64,000 nt of DNA from assembly GCA_020630915.1 (NCBI GenBank), contig JAHDIF010000002.1, positions 186,001 to 250,000 on the forward strand, read 5' to 3'. Shown here one piece after another: positions 17,527 through 25,345 of this stretch. How positions within the stretch are numbered: the stretch's first letter is position 1; each line of letters opens with the position of its first letter. Position numbers and translations under genes: made by a program. This DNA comes from Dokdonia sp. (GTDB lineage Bacteria > Bacteroidota > Bacteroidia > Flavobacteriales > Flavobacteriaceae). Below the pieces are notes generated by a model that worked only from the letters and a program-made list of their open reading frames with translations, had not been told where the DNA came from and made no database searches.

Positions 17527-18981
17527 TTAAGATTCTATTTCCAACGCATTGTTGCTAAATCCAAATAAATCTCTAGATTTAATCATCTCTGCAATTCCTT
17601 CTGGCAGCATTTCTTCCCAACCTTCTTCACCTTGACTAATCATTCGCAGTACTTCTCTAGAGAAGATGCCAGAAATACTCTCATCATAGTTTTCTATATC
17701 TACAACTTTACCATTATACTTAAAGAATTTATAGAGCTCTTTCATACGAGGATGCACTTTTAAGTTTTCGCTTGTGGTTAATGTATTGGTCTTTACATCC
17801 ATCATAGGGTAGAGGTATACTTTAAGATCTTTAAAGAATAACTTTCCAAAAGCTTCTAGAATTCCTCCACTTAAATGACGGTAATAGGTAGTGTCAAAAA
17901 CATCTACAAGATTATTTACCCCCATCACAAGTCCCATACGCTCTTTTGTATAGTTAGAGAAATACTCTACAACTCGATAATATTCCTTAAAATTGGAAAT
18001 CATTACCGTTTGACCTAAGGAGCCTAATAATCTAGCTCTTGCCATAAAGTCTTCCTCGTCTATTTCACCTTCTGCTCTTAGATTAGAGAGGGTGATTTCA
18101 AAAATAACTTCGGTTTTTTTCTCGTTTACCCTATTGGCTTCTAAGAACATGGCTAATGATTTTTCATACATATCCATATTAACCTTTGTTACGGGTCTAA
18201 AACTGCCTCTTAAGGCAAGTACATTTTTCTTATATAGGATGGCAGCTGGAAGCACATTATTTCCTTGTGCATCAAACATAACGGCTTCTGTCATTCCATT
18301 TTTAACGAGTTGTAAGCTCATTAATCTGTTATCTACATTTTCAAATTGTGGTCCAGAAAAGTTTATAGTATCAATTTCAATTTGATCTTTATCAATATGA
18401 TCGTACAGATACTTTAATAAGTTTTTAGGATTATCGTGCTTATAAAACGCCCCATAAATAAGGTTAACTCCTAAGGTACCAAGGGTTAATTGCTGTAATC
18501 GCGCATCTGTCTCATGAAAACGTACGTGAAGAATAATCTCATTAAATTCACCCTCTGGAGTTACTTGAAATTTTATACCAACCCATCCATGGCCTTTGTA
18601 TTTCTTAGCAAAATCAATAGTAGCCACTGTATTTGCATAACTAAAGAAAATCTTGTTTGGTTGTTTGTAACGAGAGATACGGTCTTCTATAAGTTTCATC
18701 TCGTGAGATAACATTTTTTTCAGACGCTTCTCTGTAACATAGCGCCCATCATCTTCCACACCGTATATAGCATCAGAAAAGTCTTTATCGTACGCACTCA
18801 TTGCTTTTGCAATAGTACCACTGGCACCACCTGCTCTAAAAAAGTGTCTTACGGTTTCTTGCCCCGCACCTATCTCAGCAAAGGTTCCATAAATATTTTC
18901 GTTAAGATTAACGCGCAGTACTTTGTTTTTAATAGAAGGTACTTTTTCAAACTCTCTGTCTCCTAAAATTGAAATAGCCAT
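17527..18981 (-). CDS. Conserved protein of unknown function (about 484 residues)
   Basis: The best start is the ATG at 18981 (MAISILGDREFEKVPS); an upstream in-frame ATG at 19014 would add 11 residues. No signal peptide or membrane span, so probably cytoplasmic. Distinct stretches include FAEIGAGQETVRHFFRAGG, ASGTIAKAMSAYDKDFSDA, IYGVEDDGRYVTEKRL and VHPRMKELYKFFKYNGKV. I do not recognise a characterised family. My recollection is that flavobacterial homologues carry inconsistent, probably mistaken names. The high density of conserved-looking motifs and its intact length suggest a housekeeping role. Confidence 0.8.
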   Translation of the reverse strand: MAISILGDREFEKVPSIKNKVLRVNLNENIYGTFAEIGAGQETVRHFFRAGGASGTIAKAMSAYDKDFSDAIYGVEDDGRYVTEKRLKKMLSHEMKLIEDRISRYKQPNKIFFSYANTVATIDFAKKYKGHGWVGIKFQVTPEGEFNEIILHVRFHETDARLQQLTLGTLGVNLIYGAFYKHDNPKNLLKYLYDHIDKDQIEIDTINFSGPQFENVDNRLMSLQLVKNGMTEAVMFDAQGNNVLPAAILYKKNVLALRGSFRPVTKVNMDMYEKSLAMFLEANRVNEKKTEVIFEITLSNLRAEGEIDEEDFMARARLLGSLGQTVMISNFKEYYRVVEYFSNYTKERMGLVMGVNNLVDVFDTTYYRHLSGGILEAFGKLFFKDLKVYLYPMMDVKTNTLTTSENLKVHPRMKELYKFFKYNGKVVDIENYDESISGIFSREVLRMISQGEEGWEEMLPEGIAEMIKSRDLFGFSNNALEIES

Positions 18982-19051
18982 AATGTGATAAACCCTTTTA
19001 AATTGGGTGCTCAAAGATACTAAATCGAGAGGGTGAACAAAAAAATAACCG

Positions 19052-19059
19052 TATTTTTG
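19052..19059 (+). promoter_or_regulatory. Candidate -7 element (TATTTTTG)
   Basis: It matches TAnnTTTG, 16 bases before the TTG start of the metallo-hydrolase gene. No -33 TTG at normal spacing. Confidence 0.4.
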
Positions 19060-19075
19060 TAAGAAACTTTAGCAT

Positions 19076-19855
19076 TTGAAAATCACTTTTTTAGGGACTG
19101 GCACATCACAAGGAATTCCTGTTATAGGGAGTGATCATCCTGTATGTTTAAGTGCTGATCCTCGTGACAAGCGTCTTCGTGTTTCATTGTTAGTGCAAGT
19201 AGATGGGTTTAATTATGTAATAGATTGTGGGCCTGATTTTAGACAACAGATGTTAGGGAGTGCGCTTTCGCGAAAGCGGTTACCTCTACACGGCATTCTT
19301 TTTACACACGAGCACGCAGACCACGTAGCAGGATTGGACGACATTCGCCCTTTTGTTTTTAAACAAGGTGATATGCCTATTTATGCGCATAAACGCGTGT
19401 TGGATATTTTAAAACATCGCTATGCCTATGTTTTTGAAACCGAAAATAAGTATCCAGGAGCTCCAAGAGTTGAGACTTTTGAGGTTGAAAAAGATCTTCT
19501 GGTTCCTATAAAGGAAGGAGTAGAGGTGATTGCTATAGAAGCCTTTCACGGAGAGCTGCCAGTATTAGGGTATAGATTTTCCGGTATGGCATATCTTACT
19601 GATGTAAAGACGATAGATGCATCAGAAATACAGAAACTTCAAGGGGTTGATATACTTATTATTAATGCATTGCGTTTTGAAGAACATCGCACGCATTTAA
19701 ATGTGAAAGAAGCCCTCTCATTAGTTGATAAAATTAAACCTAAAAAGACATACTTCACGCACATAAGTCATCATATGGGGTTTCACGCTGATGTTGAAGA
19801 TCAATTACCAGATAACGTACACTTGGCTTATGACGGCCTCGCACTAACTATATAA
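19076..19855 (+). CDS. MBL-fold metallo-hydrolase (PhnP-like)
   Basis: A 259-residue metallo-beta-lactamase-fold protein starting at a TTG; no upstream ATG is in frame. The metal motif is HEHADH at residues 78-83, followed by AGLDDIRPF. Later ligands lie in IEAFHGELPVLGYRF, YLTDVKTID and FTHISHHMG. The N-terminal FLGTGTSQGIPVIG and the CLSADPRDKRLRVS stretch resemble the PhnP-type cyclic phosphodiesterase branch. The exact substrate is unknown. The palindrome at 19264 encodes LSRK just before the metal motif. Confidence 0.85.
   Translation: MKITFLGTGTSQGIPVIGSDHPVCLSADPRDKRLRVSLLVQVDGFNYVIDCGPDFRQQMLGSALSRKRLPLHGILFTHEHADHVAGLDDIRPFVFKQGDMPIYAHKRVLDILKHRYAYVFETENKYPGAPRVETFEVEKDLLVPIKEGVEVIAIEAFHGELPVLGYRFSGMAYLTDVKTIDASEIQKLQGVDILIINALRFEEHRTHLNVKEALSLVDKIKPKKTYFTHISHHMGFHADVEDQLPDNVHLAYDGLALTI
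19264..19277. repeat. Iterated palindrome GCTTTCGCGAAAGC, copy 7
   Basis: Perfect copy in the metallo-hydrolase gene, read as LSRK. Outer bases C and G. Confidence 0.95.
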
Positions 19856-19858
19856 TCT

Positions 19859-20344
19859 ATGAAACGTACTATATTTCTTTACTTATTTCTTTTTGCAGCT
19901 CTTTGGATTGTTTTTCAATATGTGCACAATAGTAAGTACTCTGCAAATGCAGAGAATCGCATTACAAAGTTGGAAAAAACGCTTGTGTCTAAAGACTCTT
20001 TAAATGGTACACTTCAAGAAAAAATGGCAGCAGTATCTAGTTTTTCACTTGCTGGAAATGTAAACGCTCAAGAGTATTTTGAAAAATCAGACAGAAGTGT
20101 TTCAGAGATTATCACGTTAGTAAGTGACGCAGTTATTGAAAAAAATACGGCACAAGGCAATGACCTTATATCGTATAAGGGCGACACAAGACCTTTCCTT
20201 ATGAATAGTGTGCAGGTATTAAACCACAGATGGCTTATCGCCGATTTTACAGATGGTAATACGTGGGGAGAATTAATCGTGCGATACTTTATTAATGAGG
20301 ATGGCAGCGTTGATCTGGAGGTTGTGGAAGAATTACTCCACTAG
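19859..20344 (+). CDS. Membrane-anchored protein of unknown function
   Basis: A 161-residue protein beginning with a single hydrophobic span (residues 4-21), followed by a likely coiled-coil region (ENRITKLEKTLVSKDSLNGTLQEKM). A C-terminal globular part has SYKGDTRPFLMNSVQVLNHRWLIADFTDG and WGELIVRYFINEDG. It probably faces the periplasm. It starts 3 bases after the metallo-hydrolase stop, so the two are likely cotranscribed. No family recognised. Its 3' end overlaps the convergent esterase gene by 4 bases. Confidence 0.75.
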   Translation: MKRTIFLYLFLFAALWIVFQYVHNSKYSANAENRITKLEKTLVSKDSLNGTLQEKMAAVSSFSLAGNVNAQEYFEKSDRSVSEIITLVSDAVIEKNTAQGNDLISYKGDTRPFLMNSVQVLNHRWLIADFTDGNTWGELIVRYFINEDGSVDLEVVEELLH

Positions 20345-20994
20345 CTTTGTTTTACTAACCACTCTTTAAACTCATAAAAATTTGTAGGATGTACACCGTG
20401 ACCTACAGGAAACTCACTTAATGTACTTTCTATACCTATTTCTTTAAGGTATGGAGGTGTTTTGCGAGCTGCTTCTATGGGGATCACTTGATCTACCGTT
20501 CCGTGCGAGTTATATATATTAAGGTGCGCATATGCTGTATTGCTTTGTAATTCAACAATTTCTTCATTTATATAACCACTTAATCCTATAATATTTTTTA
20601 CTTTTTCTGGATAGGTGAGTGCTACTCCATAACTCAAAATAGTGCCTTGACTAAAACCTAGTAAGGTTACATTAAAAGGGTCAAGATCATACGCTTTTAC
20701 AGCTTCGTCTATAAATGTTGCAATGAGATCACGGGAGGCGCGAGCTTTTTCATTGTCAGAGGTTTTTACACCATTGTAGTCTATACTAATAGCATACCAG
20801 GCATTACCGTACGGTTGCATAGGATAAGGCGCTCGAGCAGAAATAATGCAATATTCTTTAGGTAATTCTTCGGCGAAACTAAAAAGATCATTCTCATCAC
20901 TACCATATCCATGTAGCAAAAGGATGAGAGGTGATTTACCAGAAACTTCTTTTGTAGGTTTTTGAATAATATGCTCTAGAGAGAGGTTTGCCAC
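20341..20994 (-). CDS. Phospholipase/carboxylesterase-type alpha/beta hydrolase
   Basis: A 217-residue alpha/beta hydrolase of the Abhydrolase_2 family. The oxyanion loop is in LLLHGYGSDENDLF, the nucleophile elbow is GFSQGTIL, and the catalytic Asp and His are in HGTVDQVIP and FPVGHGVHP. The family hydrolyses short acyl esters or lysophospholipids; the substrate is not determinable. No signal peptide, so cytoplasmic. It follows the DUF4870-like gene by 5 bases, as the last gene of a minus-strand run. Confidence 0.88.
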   Translation of the reverse strand: MANLSLEHIIQKPTKEVSGKSPLILLLHGYGSDENDLFSFAEELPKEYCIISARAPYPMQPYGNAWYAISIDYNGVKTSDNEKARASRDLIATFIDEAVKAYDLDPFNVTLLGFSQGTILSYGVALTYPEKVKNIIGLSGYINEEIVELQSNTAYAHLNIYNSHGTVDQVIPIEAARKTPPYLKEIGIESTLSEFPVGHGVHPTNFYEFKEWLVKQS

Positions 20995-20999
20995 GTGCT

Positions 21000-21326
21000 T
21001 TATTTTTTACCAAATACAGATTGAAAAAACTTTCCAACAAGAGGTACAGGCTGTACTTTTCCTTGAAATGCGCTTATAATACCAAATAACCATAGTGCAA
21101 AAAATGCCAAATAAAATGGGCCGCTTATCATCCAGGTATCAAAGTAGCCCATAGGCACCATTAACACTATAAATAATAAATTAAGTCCTAGCGCTTGTCT
21201 TATATGAAAGGCTGCAAACGGATTTTTAGATTCGCCGTTCATCGAGACAGCGATGAGTAATCCTATAAAAGTGAGATAACTCCATACAGCAGCTGGTTTT
21301 CCTAAGAATACCGTTTCTTCGTTCAT
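21000..21326 (-). CDS. DUF4870-like small membrane protein
   Basis: I start at the ATG at 21326 (MNEETVFLGKPAAV), which lies one base after the preceding gene's stop codon. The longer frame from 21356 would run 29 bases into that gene. The 108-residue product has an N-terminal hydrophobic span, NPFAAFHIRQALGLNLLF and two further spans, the pattern of DUF4870/Tic20-like proteins (x-F-H-x-R-Q-A). Function unknown. Confidence 0.78.
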   Translation of the reverse strand: MNEETVFLGKPAAVWSYLTFIGLLIAVSMNGESKNPFAAFHIRQALGLNLLFIVLMVPMGYFDTWMISGPFYLAFFALWLFGIISAFQGKVQPVPLVGKFFQSVFGKK

Positions 21327-21327
21327 A

Positions 21328-22581
21328 TTAATTGATGTGTAGTTTGTTATTGGCAATCACGCCATGAACTTTACCTTTAAGTTTTGCTCCCACAAAGGCG
21401 GCGTTTTTTGATTTAGAGCGTATATCGCTTTCGCGAAAGCGATATCCTCCTTTTACATCAAACAACGTAAGGTTTGCTTCAGATCCTTCTTCTATTGCAT
21501 ATGTGTTGTTTGTAAACCGTTTTCTTCCATTGGTAAGTAACTGCACGGCTTTTTTATCACTCACAAGGGTAAGTAAAGCGCCAAAAGTAGCTTCTTGTGC
21601 GATGGTACCAGAAGTTGCGTTGTCAAACTCTACTTTCTTACGTTCTATGTCTAGCGGGTTATGATCACTAGTCACCATATCGATGGTTCCGTCTTTAAGG
21701 CCTTCTAAGAGGGCTTTTTGATCTTCTGCAGTACGTAATGGTGGAGTTACTTTAAAGTGTGTATCAAAGGTTTCTAGACTCTCATCTGTAAAGAAGAGAT
21801 TTACAATCGCTACGCTACAAGTTACATTAAGCCCTTTTGCTTTTGCTGCCAGAATGAGCTCTACGGACGCCGCTGTAGAGATGGTGGGGATGTGTAATTT
21901 ACCTCCAGCATACTCTAAAATATGCAGATCTCTGGCTACTTGCACACTTTCGGCTAGGGCAGGAGCACCTTTTAGACCGAGTCTCGTGCTTACTACTCCT
22001 TCGTTTACAATACCTTTTCCTACTAGTTTGTTATCCTGCGGGAAAGAAAGTACTAGAGCATCAAAGCCTTGTGTGTATTGTAATGCTATTTTAAGAAGAT
22101 TAGGATTTTCTATAGATTTCTGGTAGTCGCCATAGGCTACGGCACCAGATTGTTGCATATCATACAACTCTGCAAGGTCTATTCCTTCACTATTTCGCGA
22201 AAGCGCACCTATAGGGAAAACACTACTGGTAAAGCCTTCTGCCATTTTCTTTACAAAAGAAATATCTGAGCTGGTGTCAAGAATAGGGTAGGTGTTAGGG
22301 TTTACGGCAATTCCTGTAAAACCGCTAGAAGCCGCTACATGAAGTGCATTTTCTATGGTCTCGCGCTCTTCATATCCTGGTTGTCCTGCACTCACACTGC
22401 TGTCAAACCAGCCTTGTGAGATATGAAGATTGTCTTTTTCGATTAATTTTTCTCCTTTGGCAGCTTCTAGATTGGTGCCTATTTGAGTAATGCGCCCATT
22501 TTTTATTCTTATATCAACTGTCTTACCGTGATGACTACTCTGAGTATCAATAATAGTAGCTGTTTTTATGAGTGCATTCAT
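21328..22581 (-). CDS. Dihydroorotase-like amidohydrolase, probably non-catalytic
   Basis: A 417-residue protein with the dihydroorotase frame: PGYEERETIENALHVAASSG, NEGVVSTRLGLKGAPALAE, KVTPPLRTAEDQKALLEGL and VTSDHNP. The metal ligands are largely lost. The usual D-x-H-x-H reads D60-S-S-V-S64, and the later P-H-H is IVN (in CSVAIVNLFFTDE). The Asp of SDHNP is kept. It is therefore likely a structural or regulatory pseudo-dihydroorotase, as I recall for other flavobacteria that carry a second, active enzyme. It sits in an operon and overlaps the BatA-type gene by 4 bases. The palindrome at 21427 encodes FRES. Confidence 0.85.
   Translation of the reverse strand: MNALIKTATIIDTQSSHHGKTVDIRIKNGRITQIGTNLEAAKGEKLIEKDNLHISQGWFDSSVSAGQPGYEERETIENALHVAASSGFTGIAVNPNTYPILDTSSDISFVKKMAEGFTSSVFPIGALSRNSEGIDLAELYDMQQSGAVAYGDYQKSIENPNLLKIALQYTQGFDALVLSFPQDNKLVGKGIVNEGVVSTRLGLKGAPALAESVQVARDLHILEYAGGKLHIPTISTAASVELILAAKAKGLNVTCSVAIVNLFFTDESLETFDTHFKVTPPLRTAEDQKALLEGLKDGTIDMVTSDHNPLDIERKKVEFDNATSGTIAQEATFGALLTLVSDKKAVQLLTNGRKRFTNNTYAIEEGSEANLTLFDVKGGYRFRESDIRSKSKNAAFVGAKLKGKVHGVIANNKLHIN
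21427..21440. repeat. Iterated palindrome GCTTTCGCGAAAGC, copy 8
   Basis: Perfect copy in the dihydroorotase-like gene, read as FRES. The dyad extends to 24 bp (21422-21445), the longest in the window. Confidence 0.95.
22191..22204. repeat. Degenerate copy of the iterated palindrome
   Basis: TATTTCGCGAAAGC: the right arm is intact and the terminal GC of the left arm is lost. It lies in the dihydroorotase-like gene and encodes LSRN. At 764 bases from copy 8 it is the only near copy that breaks the wide spacing. Confidence 0.6.
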
Positions 22582-24506
22582 TTAAGGTATTTTAAGATGA
22601 GCATTTCCATAAGTAAAAAGAACAGTGCAAAAATAACAAACCATTTCCAAAGCGATTGTATACTGTCTTGTTCTTTAAATTCTTCTATTGCATTTGAAAC
22701 AGATGTGTGATAGGTACCGTTGTTCAGAGAATTTATGTTAGAATATATTAAGTTACTCTCTGCTCTATTGTAATTATAACTGACTCCTTTTACGACACTT
22801 TCTTTATTTTTTATGATATAATTGCCAGAAATTAGAGGCATCTCGAAGGTACTAATAGTTACTTTATTACTATAACGACGCTGTAAAGGGATAAATGATT
22901 CCTGCGTGTCACTGCTATTTTCCAATGTTAAGATATTGTCCTGAGATAACTCTGTAATAACATCAAATTCATTTTTTGCTCCTACGCTGTAGTATAAATC
23001 TGGAAGCGAGAGACTTTCTTTAGCGATATTGTATAATGTAGGTACAATAAGTGGCGAGTTCTTAAAATTAGTACTGGCAATATCAAACCTGTTCGATGCA
23101 ATATACATTTGATCTTGAGAGGTAATAAATGGTTTTCCGTCTTGAAAATATAATAGCGCATCTTGACTTACAAGATTAAATGATTTTGATACCGATGGGT
23201 ATTGAAAATTGTCAATTTTCTTGTCAAACACATTGGTGTAAATAGGGTGATCATAGTTGATAGTTGTTACCAATCTATTTTGATCAACTACTCCAGCTAC
23301 GGCAGTTCTTCCCAGAGCATTAAGAAAATTATTGGTGATACTTACATCTAGTTCCTCATTAAGGATAACAAATAGACTTCCTCCATTACTTTTAAAAGAA
23401 GCTAGTGCGCTGGCTAGTGCAAGTGGTAGCTCTTTTAAACCATTAACTACTACGAGATTGTATTGAGATAAAATACTGTAGTCCAGATTTGTACTTGCAA
23501 CCGCTTTGTAATTAAATTCACTCGTTTTATATAAACGTTCGAGAAAGTCATTTTCTGCATCATTAATGCTTAATACATTAATAGGAGCGGCTGTGTCTAG
23601 TGAAAAATAAAGGCTATTGTCATATGAAAGCACAGGATCTTCTATGCGCAATTGCCCTTTGATAGCCGTTTGTTTTTCTACTTCAAAATTTATGGAAGCC
23701 GTAGTGGTATTTGTAAACGTTGCAGTAGCTTTTGCGATCAGATCATCGTTATTAAATACAGAAACAGGAATTCCTACTTCTAGGTTTTCTTGTGCACTAA
23801 GCATTGCTTCAAGCACTAGAGAGTTAGGATTTTGTTCCTTTATGTAGAGTGAATCTATTGCAATATTTGATGTGTTTACTGGAGATAGCTGCACATAATG
23901 TATCTCATTATTAGAATTTGAAAATTCCTTTTGCTCTTGTTGTTGAAAGTCTGAGATAAGAATAACCCTCTTAACGCTAGCGGCATTCGTACTTAACTGT
24001 TTTTGAGCTCTAAGATTTATTTCGGTAGTTGATAACTCCGTAGGACTGTAAGGTAATTGTAGTAGTGTGTTTCTAAGATCCTCAATATTTGTGTCCTTGT
24101 AAGTGTCGGTATTGGTCAATAGGGTAAAGGTAGTCTCCTTTGGAAGGTTACTTAACAATTCTTGTACGGCCTGTTTTAAAAGAGGGCCAGCAACACCCTT
24201 TGCTTGCATACTAAAGGAATTATCAAGATATATAAGGGTTTCTTTTTCTTTAGTAGCGCTATCTGAAGCTGTGAAAAATGGTTGAGCAAAGGCCAGTACA
24301 GCCATCCCTATAGCTCCTAATCGCATAGATAGTACAAGCCATTTTTTTATGGTATTGCTCTTGCGGGTTTGAAGCTCTAGCTTTTTAAGAAATGCGACAT
24401 TTGTGAATTCCTCTTTTTTAAACCTTCTTAATTGAAAGAGGTGAACAATTATGGGAATGAGTAGTAGGAGTAGGCCGTAAAGTAATTCTGGATGTTTAAA
24501 CTGCAT
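22578..24506 (-). CDS. BatA-type aerotolerance protein with vWA domain
   Basis: A 642-residue membrane protein. Residues 1-80 are the BatA N-terminal domain: FKHPELLYGLLLLLIPIIVH, LFQLRRFKKEEFTNVAFL and a second span. A von Willebrand A-like domain follows with MIDAS DNSFS in LIYLDNSFSMQ and ISDFQQQ. A long beta-rich region leads to a last span near the C-terminus (WFVIFALFFLLMEMLIL). It probably sits in the inner membrane with its vWA domain outside. It is the first gene of the group continuing with the dihydroorotase-like gene. Confidence 0.85.
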   Translation of the reverse strand: MQFKHPELLYGLLLLLIPIIVHLFQLRRFKKEEFTNVAFLKKLELQTRKSNTIKKWLVLSMRLGAIGMAVLAFAQPFFTASDSATKEKETLIYLDNSFSMQAKGVAGPLLKQAVQELLSNLPKETTFTLLTNTDTYKDTNIEDLRNTLLQLPYSPTELSTTEINLRAQKQLSTNAASVKRVILISDFQQQEQKEFSNSNNEIHYVQLSPVNTSNIAIDSLYIKEQNPNSLVLEAMLSAQENLEVGIPVSVFNNDDLIAKATATFTNTTTASINFEVEKQTAIKGQLRIEDPVLSYDNSLYFSLDTAAPINVLSINDAENDFLERLYKTSEFNYKAVASTNLDYSILSQYNLVVVNGLKELPLALASALASFKSNGGSLFVILNEELDVSITNNFLNALGRTAVAGVVDQNRLVTTINYDHPIYTNVFDKKIDNFQYPSVSKSFNLVSQDALLYFQDGKPFITSQDQMYIASNRFDIASTNFKNSPLIVPTLYNIAKESLSLPDLYYSVGAKNEFDVITELSQDNILTLENSSDTQESFIPLQRRYSNKVTISTFEMPLISGNYIIKNKESVVKGVSYNYNRAESNLIYSNINSLNNGTYHTSVSNAIEEFKEQDSIQSLWKWFVIFALFFLLMEMLILKYLK

Positions 24507-24571
24507 TCCTATATAAAAGGTTTTATCAAAAGTAACAAAAAGTGTTGGATTGCTCTCAGTTTCATGAGTTT

Positions 24572-25345
24572 TTAAAACTGTTCTATTGCTCCTAGGCCAA
24601 ACAGGGCAAAATCATATTTTACAGGATCTATAGGGTCCAGTTTTCTGAGCGCAATGTCTAATTCCAGAAGGGTTTTTGCGTCATTTTGCTTTCGCGAAAG
24701 CAATTTTAATTTTCTTGCAATGTTTCCAGTATGTACGTCTAAAGGACAGGATAGTGCAGCCTTTGGGATACTATTCCAAATACCAAAATCTACACCTGCT
24801 GCAGAATCCCGCACCATCCAGCGCAAGAACATATTAATACGCTTTGCAGCTGAATTTTTCAAAGGATCGCTTACGTGTTTATGGGTTCTTTTCTGATGTG
24901 GGATTTCAAAAAACAGTTTTTTAAATAGGCTTATGGCTGGTTGCAGACTATTATTTACAGTATTATTGACAAATACCGACTCCAGTCCATTATGATGAGT
25001 ATAGATATTTTGCAATGCTCTTAAAAACGTGTCTAAGTCCGTTTCATTAAATGTTCTGTGTACAAATCCAGATAGGTTTTCTCGTTGACCTTCTGAGTAA
25101 TTCATAATAAAGTCATACGGAGATTGACCAAGGATGTCCATCATCTTGTTTGCACTGTTTATAATACTTTTTCTATTGCCCCAAGAGATGGTCGCTGTCA
25201 AGAAGGCGGCTATTTCAATATCCTCTTTTATGGTAAACCTGTGCGGTATCTGTATAGGATCTAGCGGTATAAAATCAGGTTTTTCATACAACACGGCTTT
25301 TTCATCGAGAAACTCTTTAAGTTCTTTTTTATTCATTGGGGACAT
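24572..25345 (-). CDS. TIGR02757-family protein
   Basis: A 257-residue protein with the hallmarks of TIGR02757/DUF2400: LKEFLDEKAVLYEKPDFI, DPIQIPHRF, EIAAFLTATISWGNRKSI, FVHRTFNETDLDTFL, RWMVRDSAAGVDFGIW and PLDVHTGNIARKL. The conserved His, Arg and Asp residues hint at an enzyme or nucleic-acid binding protein, but no function is known to me. The start may be 25345 or the second Met at 25336; both overlap the upstream gene. The palindrome at 24688 encodes LSRK. Confidence 0.85.
   Translation of the reverse strand: MSPMNKKELKEFLDEKAVLYEKPDFIPLDPIQIPHRFTIKEDIEIAAFLTATISWGNRKSIINSANKMMDILGQSPYDFIMNYSEGQRENLSGFVHRTFNETDLDTFLRALQNIYTHHNGLESVFVNNTVNNSLQPAISLFKKLFFEIPHQKRTHKHVSDPLKNSAAKRINMFLRWMVRDSAAGVDFGIWNSIPKAALSCPLDVHTGNIARKLKLLSRKQNDAKTLLELDIALRKLDPIDPVKYDFALFGLGAIEQF
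24688..24701. repeat. Iterated palindrome GCTTTCGCGAAAGC, copy 9
   Basis: Perfect copy in the TIGR02757 gene, read as LSRK. Outer bases T and A give an 18-bp dyad. Confidence 0.95.
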
